From: an uncultured Saprospiraceae bacterium
GTDB taxonomy: Bacteria; Bacteroidota; Bacteroidia; Chitinophagales; Saprospiraceae
Direction: 5' to 3'
Length of the DNA stretch: 55,861 nt
Assembly: GCA_938022165.1 (NCBI GenBank)
Contig: CALIEI010000018.1
Coordinates: forward strand, 1 to 55,861
Of the stretch, positions 8,011 through 17,544 are shown in pieces; within the stretch, counting starts at the first letter, position 1; every line of letters starts with the position of its first letter. A program made the translations under genes and the position numbers. The notes under the pieces are model-generated. The model was not told where the DNA came from. It worked only from the letters and a program-made list of their open reading frames with translations, and made no database searches.

Positions 8011-9010
8011 ACTCAATCAACTGATCTGCCCAATATGGTGCTAACGAACTCCCCTTAGTGCCAAGCGCATTAAAAAGAAACACATCTGCGTGCTCATGAT
8101 GCCTACCAAGATAGGGTCTTCTATCTTTTCCTGTAGGTCGAATAGCGGCGATGTGTTGCTTTACATTGAAAGGCACTTGTAAGCTGTCTCGTACTTTTTG
8201 AAGTAACCACTCATAGCCTTTAGATGTAGGTTTAGCATCTTCAAAATCCCAGTCATAGTTAGCACCTACCCAGAATAAATTTTCCTTTTGCAAGGGTACA
8301 AAGAAGACTTTGTGTTTATAAATTTCAGTGGTGGAGATGCTCGGCACTTCTAGGATTAGGCACTCCCCTTTGGCAGGTACCATTGGGAGGTGATTAAACA
8401 AAGGGTTCTTTAAAATACCAATACCTTCGCAACAGACCATTTTGTCAAAGCTATCAGTCTTGTATTGAATCTGATCGGCATCTAGACTGAGTTGATCATA
8501 ATCTAGATATTCATTAACGAATACACAACCATTTTCTTGCAGGTACTTTTTAGCCCTTTGGATAAAGCCAGCAATATCTAAGCGAGCACCTTGGATGCTA
8601 CACCAGTCTTCAGTGTCTCTAAAGTGTTTACTGGAATCTTTCTCGATATCGTAATTGAAGTACCTATCATAGTGTGGGTCCCCTAGGCGATTCTCAAAGT
8701 TGTTGACCTCATTCTTGGAGAAGAGCGCTCTATGAATTGAAGTGTGTTTAAAAAAAGAAGTGCCCCACAATTGGTCATAGTGATTGTAGAATTCACTAGC
8801 AACTGAGATTAAATCATCAAACATCCAAGATTTCACAAAGCGCTGACCAGTAACAGGATTGATAATCCCAGCTGCTACATTACTTGCAGAGAACTCATCT
8901 TCTTTATTGTATATTTTTATAGTATTTCCATTCTCACATAGCTGTAATGCTAAAACGGTACCCGCGATACCACCGCCCACAATTAGATAGTCAAAATTAG
9001 CTTCACTCAT
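7958..9010 (-). CDS. FAD-dependent oxidoreductase, DAO family, MnmC2-like
   Basis: The Rossmann fingerprint GGGIAGTVLALQL is at residues 12-24, followed by AAGIINPVTGQRFVKSW and, near the end, AIRPTGKDRRPYLG and ALGTKGSSLAPYWA. These resemble the DAO-fold oxidase half of MnmC, which finishes mnm5 tRNA modification, but the protein stands alone (350 residues) and could instead be an amino-acid oxidase. It overlaps the YjbR gene by four bases (ATGA), so the two are co-translated. Its stop codon lies exactly at the break point of the AbiEii remnant on the other strand. Confidence 0.82.
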   Translation of the reverse strand: MSEANFDYLIVGGGIAGTVLALQLCENGNTIKIYNKEDEFSASNVAAGIINPVTGQRFVKSWMFDDLISVASEFYNHYDQLWGTSFFKHTSIHRALFSKNEVNNFENRLGDPHYDRYFNYDIEKDSSKHFRDTEDWCSIQGARLDIAGFIQRAKKYLQENGCVFVNEYLDYDQLSLDADQIQYKTDSFDKMVCCEGIGILKNPLFNHLPMVPAKGECLILEVPSISTTEIYKHKVFFVPLQKENLFWVGANYDWDFEDAKPTSKGYEWLLQKVRDSLQVPFNVKQHIAAIRPTGKDRRPYLGRHHEHADVFLFNALGTKGSSLAPYWADQLIEFMVEGKDLEREVSLVRF

Positions 9011-9363
9011 AATGCTTCTAATTCCGCTTTTAGTTTCTTAGTCATTTTGCTCACGACTAGATCATAGGAATGATCTATCAATTCTACAATCAAGCGTGGA
9101 TCTAGTTCTCTTTCACACTGTACCGTATTCCAGTGTTTTTTGCTCATGTGATATCCAGGTTCTATTTGTGGGTGTAGCTCGCGAAGTTCTATAGCACGTT
9201 CTGGATCGCATTTGAGATTGATTGCAAATTCTTCTCTTTCAAGCCCGGTTAAGGCAAACATCTTACCCATCACCTTGAAGACCAAGGTGTGTTCATCAAA
9301 AGGAAATTCTTCGGTAACTCCTTTTTTAGCTAGGCAATGCTGTCTAAAATATTCTAAATCCAT
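9007..9363 (-). CDS. MmcQ/YjbR family protein
   Basis: A 118-residue protein with the CyaY-like/YjbR double-wing layout: LVFKVMGKMFALTG, NLKCDPERAIELRE, and GYHMSKKHWNTVQ, the characteristic last motif. Family members are called DNA-binding by structure, but the biological role is unsettled. It is the first gene of a two-gene operon with the FAD oxidoreductase. Confidence 0.9.
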   Translation of the reverse strand: MDLEYFRQHCLAKKGVTEEFPFDEHTLVFKVMGKMFALTGLEREEFAINLKCDPERAIELRELHPQIEPGYHMSKKHWNTVQCERELDPRLIVELIDHSYDLVVSKMTKKLKAELEAL

Positions 9364-9509
9364 AATATTATTAATGTAATACCATTTAAGCTTTAGAATG
9401 CTGCATATCTTTCAGTATAATTTAAAGCATCTTAAAACTTAAATGGTATAAGTTCATTATTTGATAAGCTAATGGTAAATTTATTCAATTAATTGAACTT
9501 ATAAGCATC

Positions 9510-10202
9510 ATGAAGAAACACATCGTTGCATTAACAGGAGCGGGCGTTAGCCAAGAGAGTGGCATTAATACTTTTAGGGATGCCAATGGGCTGTGGGAAG
9601 GGCACGATGTACAAGAGGTCGCCACTCCTCAAGGTTTTGCCAAGAATCCTGACCTGGTGCAAACTTTCTATAATCAGCGACGTGCACAATTGAACACTGT
9701 ATCTCCCAATGCCGCGCATATGGCATTGGTTGGTCTTGAAGATAAATATGATGTCAGCATTATAACGCAAAATGTAGATGATCTACATGAGCGGGCTGGT
9801 AGTACAAATGTATTGCACTTGCATGGAGAGCTTCGAAAGGTTCGTAGTACACAATATGAAGAGTTGGTTTATGATTGGGAAAAAGATTTGAATACTGGAG
9901 ACCTTTGCGAAAAAGGCTATCAACTGCGTCCGCACATTGTATGGTTTGGAGAAGCTGTTCCAATGCTGGAGAAAGCAGTGGAGATAACTGCGACTGCCGA
10001 TATCGTTATGATTATTGGCACCTCTATGCAGGTCTACCCTGCCGCTAGTTTGGTTGGTTTTGCGCCTGCGGGTATTCCTATTTATTACATTGATCCTAAG
10101 CCTACCATTAATCATGAATTGGGATCATCTCAGAACCTAGAAATTATCAGTGAAAAGGCGGGAAAGGGAGTTAGTGAATTGGCGAAGAAACTTCTTCTTT
10201 AA
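9510..10202 (+). CDS. cobB: NAD-dependent protein deacylase, sirtuin family (zinc-less type)
   Basis: Removes acyl groups from lysines using NAD+. GAGVSQESGINTFRDANGLW carries the NAD-binding GAG and FRD signatures, TQNVDDLHERAG the next pocket, and the catalytic His is His105 in LHLHGEL. GTSMQVYPAA closes the fold. The zinc module is reduced: between HGEL and RPHIVWFGE only one cysteine (DLCEKG) is left instead of four, so zinc is probably not bound. RPHIVWFGE keeps the sequence typical of class III enzymes, whose Tyr and Arg determine desuccinylation. It is divergent from YjbR and monocistronic. The length of 230 residues is normal for a bacterial sirtuin. Confidence 0.93.
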   Translation: MKKHIVALTGAGVSQESGINTFRDANGLWEGHDVQEVATPQGFAKNPDLVQTFYNQRRAQLNTVSPNAAHMALVGLEDKYDVSIITQNVDDLHERAGSTNVLHLHGELRKVRSTQYEELVYDWEKDLNTGDLCEKGYQLRPHIVWFGEAVPMLEKAVEITATADIVMIIGTSMQVYPAASLVGFAPAGIPIYYIDPKPTINHELGSSQNLEIISEKAGKGVSELAKKLLL

Positions 10203-10315
10203 TTATTATTGATTAATGGTTAATGCAGTGCCTATTTGTTCAATAGACTCATGGAATATTGGCGAAAACATATGGTTAGTCGTTTAAATGCTAACAGCTT
10301 ATTGCTAACAGCTAA

Positions 10316-11407
10316 TCAATATAATGCAAAACTTATTGCCCCAACTATCAACAAACAAATAAGCAAAGTTATCAAGTGAAACACTGTAAGCAAAAACGAT
10401 TTGAATAGCGTCTTAAAGAAACCCTGTCGATAATATAGCATCAAGCAAACGAAGAAATAAATTGAGGATATTAGTGCTACGTATGAAAATAAAGTAGTAG
10501 CTATTGCCTGACTATAAAAGCTAATTCCTATACAAGGAATCGACGCAATAAATACTAAGCTTTGGAAGGTCATCAAAAATACGACATGTTCAACATAGTA
10601 GTGTTTATTTCTAATGTAGAGCAACTTCATAAATAGGGCGAGCACAAAAGTAGATAAGACAATAGTCCATAAGGCATTTGTAATCATAAATATAGACCAG
10701 CTTTCTCTATCTTTTTTAAATTTTAAATATTGAATAAACATGAGTTGATTTAAGTACCCTTTCACTTCATATTTATCTAACAACTCCTCTCTACTTAAAG
10801 AGGAAATGTCTTTGGTCGAAATTTTATATTTAGGATTTGTTGTTAAATTTATTGTCGAACCTGTGGTTCCAAAAGATGCTATAGCAGGAGGAGAGTCAAT
10901 CGAATCTAAATCCATCATATCCTTACTATAAAATAGATCATTGCGTAGCGAATCTATGTATAGATCTTCTGCAATGTTATACTTAATGACACTAGAGTCA
11001 TACACTGTAAGCATATCCTGTTTGTAAAATGTGCTGTACAATCCTTGCTTCTCTTTTACCGTATCTTCAGACTCCGCTTGATTTTTGAGCATTAGAGAGA
11101 GGGCTGCAGAAAGGATAAAAAAGGTTACGATGAAAAGACGCCCTGGATTGAAATATTTTTTTCGTTCTCCAGCTACATAGGCTTTGGCTAGGAATACGGG
11201 TCTCCAAATATTAAGTAAAGTTTTGGCGAACTTGCTCTCCCAGTTAAAGATAGATGAAAAGACTTCTTTGATTAAGAGCCAAATGGACAACTTATAGCTC
11301 TTTATTTTTTGACCACAGGATTGGCAGTATTGATCAGAAGTGTTAATCTTGGCATTGCAATTGAGGCAAGCGATAATTGTATTTGGTTTGAGGTTTTGGT
11401 TTGGCAT
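10316..11407 (-). CDS. DUF3667 membrane protein with N-terminal zinc ribbon
   Basis: Cys14, Cys17, Cys28 and Cys31 form a zinc ribbon (CLNC then CQSC), followed by the DUF3667 core KTLLNIWRPVFLAKAYV and GERKKYFNPGRLFIVTFFIL. A soluble stretch of about 110 residues separates the first helix from four C-terminal helices. The family is widespread in Bacteroidota and has no known function. The stop is at the edge of an intergenic region rich in GCTAACAG words. Confidence 0.85.
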   Translation of the reverse strand: MPNQNLKPNTIIACLNCNAKINTSDQYCQSCGQKIKSYKLSIWLLIKEVFSSIFNWESKFAKTLLNIWRPVFLAKAYVAGERKKYFNPGRLFIVTFFILSAALSLMLKNQAESEDTVKEKQGLYSTFYKQDMLTVYDSSVIKYNIAEDLYIDSLRNDLFYSKDMMDLDSIDSPPAIASFGTTGSTINLTTNPKYKISTKDISSLSREELLDKYEVKGYLNQLMFIQYLKFKKDRESWSIFMITNALWTIVLSTFVLALFMKLLYIRNKHYYVEHVVFLMTFQSLVFIASIPCIGISFYSQAIATTLFSYVALISSIYFFVCLMLYYRQGFFKTLFKSFLLTVFHLITLLICLLIVGAISFALY

Positions 11408-11488
11408 ACTTAGGAGATGACGATTCTTCGATATTCAACGTTTTTAATTAAAATCATAATCTTTATATTATCTTATATAGTTAAGATT

Positions 11489-12415
11489 TTATTTATCATC
11501 AATCATATTATCCCAAAAATCACTATCCAATTTTTTGATTTCTATAATTCTTTCCGATTGAACTCCTAAGTTATGATTGTATATATATTCCGCTAATTTA
11601 TCTCCATTAATAAGGACTATTTTAGTAGAAAAATTAAGACTCTGAGCATATTCATAGGCACCTTTTGTGAAATCCGAAGTTGTTATAAATACTCCTTTAT
11701 CCGATTGTGCCACAGCTAATGCACCAACAAACTTTTGGATATCTTCTCTTGGAACTTTATTTTCAATGGCGTACCTTTTTGCTTGAATATTTATTCGACC
11801 AAATCCAAGAATATCCTCTCTTATGATTCCGTCTATCCCTTTGTCGTTAGAATACTGAGTTACTTGACCTGAATTTTTGATTTGTCCCCCATACCCCATT
11901 TTTTGCAAAAGCTGAACTACTAATTTTTCAAATTCGCGTGGATTCTTGGAAAGGATTGTATCTATTATTTCTCTATAAATAGAGTTTCTAATTCCTTGAT
12001 ATGATATATAAAGAGCCTCCTCAGGTGTACTATCAGCTTCGATTTGCTGCGTTTGAATTTCTTTTGAATTTGAATTCTTCTTTTTTGTTGGCTCCCTTGT
12101 TTGAAGTTTTTCCGCTATATACTCTTTAAGTTTGTTTGGGGTTTCAAGTATTTTTCTGCCTGCATCATTAATTTGATAAAGCCCTCTCTTTGGCTTAGAG
12201 ACTAGTCCAGCCATATTTAAATAACTTAATGCCCATTGTACTCGATCCGTGAATATGGGCCCATTACCGGAATCATACATTTGCTCTTTCTCTTCTTCTG
12301 AAAGATTGAAATACACAGATAACGGTTCTTCAATTTCAAACCTTCTTCTCGCTTTTCCATCCGTAAGTAGTTTAAGGGCTGGTATTTGAATTTCATAGTA
12401 TTTTGGTACTGACAT
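11489..12415 (-). CDS. Mrr-type restriction endonuclease
   Basis: A 308-residue protein with the two-domain Mrr layout: a winged-helix Mrr_N domain (residues 1-90, with VQWALSYLNMAGLVSKPKRG) and a PD-(D/E)xK catalytic domain. The latter shows FEKLVVQLLQKMGY at about 161-175, GIDGII with the metal-binding Asp near 195, and QAKRY with the catalytic Lys near 211; FITTSDFTKGA is the conserved later motif. Mrr proteins cut modified foreign DNA (type IV restriction). No methylase or specificity gene is next to it, as expected for type IV. Confidence 0.9.
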   Translation of the reverse strand: MSVPKYYEIQIPALKLLTDGKARRRFEIEEPLSVYFNLSEEEKEQMYDSGNGPIFTDRVQWALSYLNMAGLVSKPKRGLYQINDAGRKILETPNKLKEYIAEKLQTREPTKKKNSNSKEIQTQQIEADSTPEEALYISYQGIRNSIYREIIDTILSKNPREFEKLVVQLLQKMGYGGQIKNSGQVTQYSNDKGIDGIIREDILGFGRINIQAKRYAIENKVPREDIQKFVGALAVAQSDKGVFITTSDFTKGAYEYAQSLNFSTKIVLINGDKLAEYIYNHNLGVQSERIIEIKKLDSDFWDNMIDDK

Positions 12416-12484
12416 CTATTTCATTTTTTGTAAACCACATCCAATATACACAATAGTACGTTATACAATCTCATTTACGCTTTG

Positions 12485-12690
12485 AAATCATTTCGCTGAG
12501 GGGTAGTAGCGAGCACGGAGATAGATGAATGAGCTATGAAGCCCTAGTTGAAGTAGCTCAGAACGATAGTGGCGAGATGCTTCAACTAGTTTGGCTGAAT
12601 GCTCAGTCAGCTATCGGAGTAAAGCGGATGACCCGACTCCTTTTAGCGAGGAATTGTAGCAATAGAAAAGGAGGCAGCGCCAAAAAGAAA
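12485..12690. repeat. GC-rich intergenic hairpin island, copy A
   Basis: About 200 bases of higher GC than the surroundings, lying between the start of the mrr gene and the end of the PorP/SprF gene. It contains a perfect 10-bp inverted repeat, CTAGTTGAAG at 12544-12553 and CTTCAACTAG at 12590-12599. An 81-codon frame across it has no protein-like features. Relationship to the islands near 17.6 and 48.3 kb is suggested by position and composition only; I could not align it to them. Confidence 0.4.
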
Positions 12691-12694
12691 AACT

Positions 12695-13747
12695 CTAAAA
12701 TTTTGGACAAAGGATGGTTTCATTATCATACTCACCTAGGTAGGCGATGCTCAATTCAAAAGAGCCTTGTCTAGTATTGAAAGTGTTGATAGCTTCTGTA
12801 TTAAGATCATAGCTGAGACCTAGCAAAACACCATCAATCTCTAATCCGACCATTGCAATCACGGCATCATTCAAGACGCTATTGATAGCATCATTAGCAA
12901 AGCGAGTCCAAGCTCCTACATAAATCGCTGAGCTATTGTACTGATCCAGCCTTATCCGTAGATTGCTCCCAGCATTGATCTGCATTTGAGGTCCTTGAGT
13001 CATAAATAAAACGCGTGGTGAAAGTTGGTATCGACTCCCTAGCGCAATAACTGCTCCTCCATGAGCTGAAATGTTTCTAGCTAATGGCACATCGAGTCGC
13101 TCATCCAATCTATTTTCATAGAATGAGATACTAGGCTCGAAAATGTGATGTAATGCAGCTCCTCCAAAAAAAGAAAATCTCTTCGTTACCAGATGTTGAT
13201 AATTTAAGCCAACGGAATAATCACCAAACGTGAAATTATTGATCGGCAATGTTTCAAGTGTAGGTAAATCGAAGGCATTTATTTCATTAAATTGATCATC
13301 AAATATAAGATCGTTGAAATTGATATTTCTTTGACTTATTCCGGCTTGGAATCCTAAGGTCAAAACCTTATTTTCTTTTTTATCCAATGCCTTGTGATAA
13401 GCTAGTGAAAGGGCCATTCTCGTCTCTCTAAAATCAAAACCTTCTACTTTGTCGTTGTAAAAAACAAGCCCAACTGCTATTTTGTCTTTCTTGACATAAC
13501 GCAATAAATAATCTAGCCCAAACTTAACCTCTAGACTCGCAGCAAAAGTTCTGTAAGGATTATTAGCAACAGATCGCCACTGATCCCTATTGATCAAACC
13601 AACACGATATTTAGCATTAAATGCACCCGTCAGTGCTGGGTTTAACGTCAAGGGCGACGAATAAAACTGCGAAAAATGCCTGTCTTGCGCGTTTGCATAT
13701 GAAACGCAAAACAATAGTATTGAAATTATGATAAGTTGCTTAATCAC
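12695..13747 (-). CDS. PorP/SprF family type IX secretion-associated outer membrane protein
   Basis: Signal peptide of about 20 residues (MIKQLIIISILLFCVSYANA), then the family start DRHFSQFYSSPLTLNPALTG and INRDQWRSVANNPYRTF. The rest is alternating beta strands ending in a long series of barrel strands, length 350, as expected for PorP/SprF. Members help export or anchor surface proteins through the type IX secretion system, often beside a large adhesin; no such partner is adjacent here. GTG start at 13747. A TACCTTTG promoter element (minus strand) lies at 13820-13827. Confidence 0.92.
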   Translation of the reverse strand: MIKQLIIISILLFCVSYANAQDRHFSQFYSSPLTLNPALTGAFNAKYRVGLINRDQWRSVANNPYRTFAASLEVKFGLDYLLRYVKKDKIAVGLVFYNDKVEGFDFRETRMALSLAYHKALDKKENKVLTLGFQAGISQRNINFNDLIFDDQFNEINAFDLPTLETLPINNFTFGDYSVGLNYQHLVTKRFSFFGGAALHHIFEPSISFYENRLDERLDVPLARNISAHGGAVIALGSRYQLSPRVLFMTQGPQMQINAGSNLRIRLDQYNSSAIYVGAWTRFANDAINSVLNDAVIAMVGLEIDGVLLGLSYDLNTEAINTFNTRQGSFELSIAYLGEYDNETILCPKF

Positions 13748-13819
13748 GATTGCTAATGTTTATATTAAGAAGCTAATCTTAAAGTAGTAGAACGTAAGAT
13801 TACCTTCTATATTACGATG

Positions 13820-13827
13820 CAAAGGTA
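13820..13827 (-). promoter_or_regulatory. -7 promoter element TACCTTTG of the PorP/SprF gene
   Basis: Read on the minus strand the bases are TACCTTTG, a match to TAnnTTTG, about 70 bases before the GTG start. Confidence 0.45.
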
Positions 13828-13861
13828 GTATTTAGTTGCGTAAAAAAATTAACCCATAGAA

Positions 13862-13900
13862 ATTAAAAAAGGGCTAATTGCTGAACAATTAGCCCTTTTA
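13862..13900 (-). terminator. Hairpin terminator of the coiled-coil protein gene
   Basis: GGGCTAATTG and CAATTAGCCC pair perfectly around CTGAA; on the minus strand the hairpin is followed by TTTTTTAATTT. It lies about 25 bases after the stop of the minus-strand gene at 13923. Confidence 0.8.
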
Positions 13901-13922
13901 TTGCCCTATAGAGGGTATATAT

Positions 13923-14576
13923 TTAGTTATTAAGCTGCGTTTTGACTTTCTTGACCACCATCTTTTGTGATTCAATTTCTTTCATGATTTCTTCTTTCTG
14001 AGCTTCAGCAGACTTGATGTTACTTTTAGCTTCTTCAATCTTCTGTTCAAACTTTTCGATATCCTTTAAAGAATTCTCTTTGCTTTTTTCGGCATCCTTC
14101 AAAGCCCCTTCCATGTCCTTTAATTTTTTCTGCTCTTCTTGAAGTATATTAGCTATGTACGTTTTAGAGACAATGCCAGAAAAGTCGTTCAACATATTCA
14201 TTGCACTTTTATATTGATCAGGATGTGTCTCGGAATTAAGGTATGCGCCACCTAGATCATACCATACAGTAAGTTCTGTGTTATCTCCACGCTGGCTGAC
14301 CAAAGCATATACATCAACAGTATTGTTGCTTATGTCTTCTAGCTTGGCATCATCAGCAAAAATTTCAGAAGATTTCTTGATCTTTCTGATCTTCCCTTTA
14401 TGGTCTTTGATAAAGCTTTCCCATTCCTTAGATACTATTTTTTCTTCTGTATCAGGTAGTGTAACGATCAGCGCGTTTTGCTCTCCTTGGGACATCAATT
14501 TCTTAGCTTCAGTGATTTGCCCGAACATTATAGAAGTACTGAAGGCCGTTAGTAACAATAACATTAAGTTTTTCAT
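13923..14576 (-). CDS. Secreted coiled-coil protein of unknown function
   Basis: A signal peptide (residues 1-20, cleavage probably after FG in SIMFGQ) leads into a globular part of about 115 residues and a long charged coiled coil from about 142 to 217 (EEQKKLKDMEGALKDAEKS). I recognise no family. Likely periplasmic. It has its own terminator and lies between PorP/SprF and the carboxylase gene on the same strand, 74 bases from the carboxylase stop. Confidence 0.7.
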   Translation of the reverse strand: MKNLMLLLLTAFSTSIMFGQITEAKKLMSQGEQNALIVTLPDTEEKIVSKEWESFIKDHKGKIRKIKKSSEIFADDAKLEDISNNTVDVYALVSQRGDNTELTVWYDLGGAYLNSETHPDQYKSAMNMLNDFSGIVSKTYIANILQEEQKKLKDMEGALKDAEKSKENSLKDIEKFEQKIEEAKSNIKSAEAQKEEIMKEIESQKMVVKKVKTQLNN

Positions 14577-14650
14577 ATCAAAATAGTTTTAAATTCTTAT
14601 AAATTTTGACTCCATTGAATAATACAAGTCACTCAAAGAATTCAAAAAAA

Positions 14651-16192
14651 CTATAGTGGAATATTGCCATGTTTCTTTTTTGGCATTTTGGCGACTTTAT
14701 TTTCAAGCATAGCAAATGCTTTTGATAGCTTGACTCTGGTATTTGTAGGATCTATCACTTCATCCACAAATCCACGTTGGGCTGCACGATAAGGATGAGC
14801 AAATTTCGTTGAGTATTCTTTCTCCTTTTCTGCCAGCTTTTTCTCGGGATTTTTTGCCTTTGCTATTTCTTTTCGGAAAATAATTTCACTTGCCCCCTTG
14901 GCACCCATTACTGCTATCTCGGCTGATGGCCAAGCGTAATTCATATCGGCTCCGATGTGCTTACTATTCATCACATCATAAGCTCCACCATAAGCCTTAC
15001 GCGTGATTAAACTTACCCTAGGTACGGTTGCTTCGCTGAATGCATATAAGAGCTTGGCGCCATTCACAATTATGCCGTTCCATTCTTGATCAGTACCCGG
15101 CAAAAATCCCGGGACATCTACTAGTACGAGCAATGGAATATTAAAACAATCGCAAAAGCGAACGAAGCGTGCTGCCTTTTTGCTGCTATTGACATCCAAG
15201 CATCCTGCAAGTGACATGGGTTGATTGCCAACTATCCCAATACTTCTACCTGCCAATCTTGCAAAGCCCACAATTATGTTTTCAGCATAGTTTTCATGAA
15301 TCTCAAAAAATGAATCCTCATCTACTATCTCATCAACGATATCTCTCATATCGTAAGGTTGATTAGCATTTTGAGGAACCATTTCTGCAAGCTTGGGGCG
15401 CAGCTCATCTCCTATGACATAGTGTTTTTTAAAAGGCTTCTGCTCACAATTTTGTGGCATATAACTCAATAGTTTTTTAATTTTTTGAATGCAATCCACG
15501 TCATGCTGCGCCGTGATATGGGTCACACCAGATTTGGTACTGTGCGTAGAGGCTCCACCTAGCTCTTCAGCAGTTACCTTTTCATTGGTTACTGTTTTGA
15601 CTACATTCGGTCCAGTGACAAACATGTAAGATGTATTCTCTACCATCAAAGTGAAATCAGTCATAGCTGGCGAGTAAACAGCCCCTCCAGCGCACGGCCC
15701 CATAATAGCAGAAATCTGAGGTATCACACCTGATGCATGCACATTTCGAACAAAAATATCTGCGTAGCCACCTAATGACCTCACACCTTCCTGTATTCTA
15801 GCACCTCCACTATCATTGAGTCCTATTAATGGAGCTCCATTTTCCATGGCAAGATCCATGATCTTACATATTTTCTCGGCATGTGTTTCTGAAAGTGAAC
15901 CGCCAAAAACAGTAAAATCTTGGGCAAACACATATACTAGTCTACCTTGTACAGTACCGTAGCCCGTGATCACTCCATCACCATAATATACTTGTTTATC
16001 CATCCCAAAGTCTGTAGTACGGTGGGTGACAAACATACCAATCTCTTCAAATGAATTGGTATCCAGCAATAGATCTACACGCTCTCTTGCTGTTAATTTA
16101 CCTTTTGCATGCTGCTTCTGTATTCTATCCTCTCCACCTCCAAGGTGAGCACTTTGGATTTTATCATTTAAAGTTTTCAACTTTTCTTTCAT
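14651..16192 (-). CDS. pccB: Acyl-CoA carboxylase beta chain (propionyl-CoA carboxylase type)
   Basis: Carboxyltransferase half of a biotin-dependent acyl-CoA carboxylase. [14 protein letters not shown] and [19 protein letters not shown] are classic PccB motifs; [12 protein letters not shown] and [12 protein letters not shown] form the first oxyanion hole, and [14 protein letters not shown] and the [13 protein letters not shown] stretch the second. The ending [18 protein letters not shown] is typical. Length 513 is normal. No biotin-carrier or carboxylase subunit is beside it, so those are encoded elsewhere. A minus-strand TATTTTTG promoter element is at 16214-16221. Substrate (propionyl-, acetyl- or methylcrotonyl-CoA) is inferred by general resemblance only. 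Confidence 0.92.
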   Translation of the reverse strand: MKEKLKTLNDKIQSAHLGGGEDRIQKQHAKGKLTARERVDLLLDTNSFEEIGMFVTHRTTDFGMDKQVYYGDGVITGYGTVQGRLVYVFAQDFTVFGGSLSETHAEKICKIMDLAMENGAPLIGLNDSGGARIQEGVRSLGGYADIFVRNVHASGVIPQISAIMGPCAGGAVYSPAMTDFTLMVENTSYMFVTGPNVVKTVTNEKVTAEELGGASTHSTKSGVTHITAQHDVDCIQKIKKLLSYMPQNCEQKPFKKHYVIGDELRPKLAEMVPQNANQPYDMRDIVDEIVDEDSFFEIHENYAENIIVGFARLAGRSIGIVGNQPMSLAGCLDVNSSKKAARFVRFCDCFNIPLLVLVDVPGFLPGTDQEWNGIIVNGAKLLYAFSEATVPRVSLITRKAYGGAYDVMNSKHIGADMNYAWPSAEIAVMGAKGASEIIFRKEIAKAKNPEKKLAEKEKEYSTKFAHPYRAAQRGFVDEVIDPTNTRVKLSKAFAMLENKVAKMPKKKHGNIPL

Positions 16193-16213
16193 TTCTTACT
16201 GATTTAGCGTCAG

Positions 16214-16221
16214 CAAAAATA
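16214..16221 (-). promoter_or_regulatory. -7 promoter element TATTTTTG of the carboxylase gene
   Basis: On the minus strand the bases read TATTTTTG (TAnnTTTG), 22 bases before the ATG at 16192. Confidence 0.45.
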
Positions 16222-16319
16222 GTATTAAAAAAAGATTATTAGGGCAAGAATCAAAAAAACCATATTTTTCGGCATTATTATTAAGGTATATTTATTCAAC
16301 TTATCAACCTATAATATCA

Positions 16320-17531
16320 ATGGCTACAACTACCGAAAATAAACTATCATCGAGAGTCAATAATATGGCTGAATCCGCTACCCTTTTGATGTCCAAATTG
16401 GCAAGAGAGTTAAGAGGAGAAGGGCACGATGTGATTAGTCTATCCCTTGGAGAACCTGATTTTGATACCCCAGATCATATAAAAGCCTTCGCTAAAAAAG
16501 CCCTAGATGAAGGCTATACTAAATACACCCCAGTTCCTGGTCTTCCAGAATTGAGCGAAGCTATTGTGACGAAATTCAAACGTGATAATAATCTAGACTA
16601 TAGCATGGACGAAATAGTCGTCTCTAATGGAGCTAAGCAAAGCATTTTCAATATATGCATGGCGCTTCTAGATCCAGGTGATGAAGTGGCTGTTTTGACT
16701 CCTTTTTGGGTATCCTATTCAGCGATAATTAAATTAGCCGGCGGCATCCCTGTATATGTTAGTGCTGGTATAGAAGATGATTTTAAGGTTGACGCTGCTC
16801 AATTGAAGGCAGCGATTAATGAAAAAACAAAGTTTGTAATCTTTTCTTCTCCATGCAATCCAACAGGCTCGGTATATACAAAGGAGGAGTTGTCAGAAAT
16901 ATCGAAAGTCATATTAGAATTTCCTCAACTGCTGGTTGTTTCTGACGAGATATATGAGTTCATAAATTTCACCGAAGCACATGCAAGTATAGGTGCTCTA
17001 CCTGGTATGAAAGAAAGAACTATCACTGTTAATGGTTTTGCCAAAGGCTTTGCCATGACTGGATGGCGGTTGGGATATATGGGTGCTCCAGTTTGGGTCG
17101 CTAAGGCTTGCGCCAAGATCCAAGGTCAGGTTACTTCAGGTGCAAATGCCTTTAGTCAAAAAGCGGGAGCTGATGCGCTGTTGGCTGACCTCGCTCCTAC
17201 TCATCAAATGAAAGAAGCCTTTGCCAAAAGAAGAGAATTACTTATTGGTCTTTTGAATGAGATACCTGGCTTTAAAGTTAATTTTCCCAAAGGAGCATTT
17301 TACATTTTTCCTGATATATCCCATTTTATTGGAAAGGACTTGAATAATGGTGTTCACTTTAAGAATGATGTAGAATTTGCTTTGCATATCCTTCGTCAAG
17401 CTCATGTCGCGGTTGTCGCGGGATCTGCATTTGGTGCGCCTGGCTGTATCCGTATTTCATATGCCGCAAGCGAAGAGACTTTGACTGAAGCCGTGCGTAG
17501 AATTAAAGCTTACTTAGCTAGCTTAGTTTAA
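16320..17531 (+). CDS. PLP-dependent class I aminotransferase (aspartate aminotransferase-like)
   Basis: Transfers amino groups between aspartate or related amino acids and 2-oxoglutarate. LGEPDFDTPDH near residue 44, YTPVPGLPELSEAI, SSPCNPTGSVYTKEEL, the Asp of SDEIYE and the PLP-binding Lys242 in NGFAKGFAMTGWRLGY identify the subfamily of thermophilic-type (class Ib) aspartate aminotransferases. The arginine that binds the alpha-carboxylate is in CIRISYAA. Length 403 is normal. It is divergent from pccB with about 127 bases between. Confidence 0.92.
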   Translation: MATTTENKLSSRVNNMAESATLLMSKLARELRGEGHDVISLSLGEPDFDTPDHIKAFAKKALDEGYTKYTPVPGLPELSEAIVTKFKRDNNLDYSMDEIVVSNGAKQSIFNICMALLDPGDEVAVLTPFWVSYSAIIKLAGGIPVYVSAGIEDDFKVDAAQLKAAINEKTKFVIFSSPCNPTGSVYTKEELSEISKVILEFPQLLVVSDEIYEFINFTEAHASIGALPGMKERTITVNGFAKGFAMTGWRLGYMGAPVWVAKACAKIQGQVTSGANAFSQKAGADALLADLAPTHQMKEAFAKRRELLIGLLNEIPGFKVNFPKGAFYIFPDISHFIGKDLNNGVHFKNDVEFALHILRQAHVAVVAGSAFGAPGCIRISYAASEETLTEAVRRIKAYLASLV

Positions 17532-17544
17532 TTTTTATTTGGGG

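Noticed and set aside
11489-12415. Part of a defence island with the AbiE remnant
   Set aside because: The two are separated by four kilobases of ordinary housekeeping genes, and no other defence gene is present.
12529-12774. 81-codon frame in the GC-rich block before PorP/SprF
   Set aside because: No family resemblance, runs into the PorP/SprF gene on the other strand and carries a hairpin in its middle.
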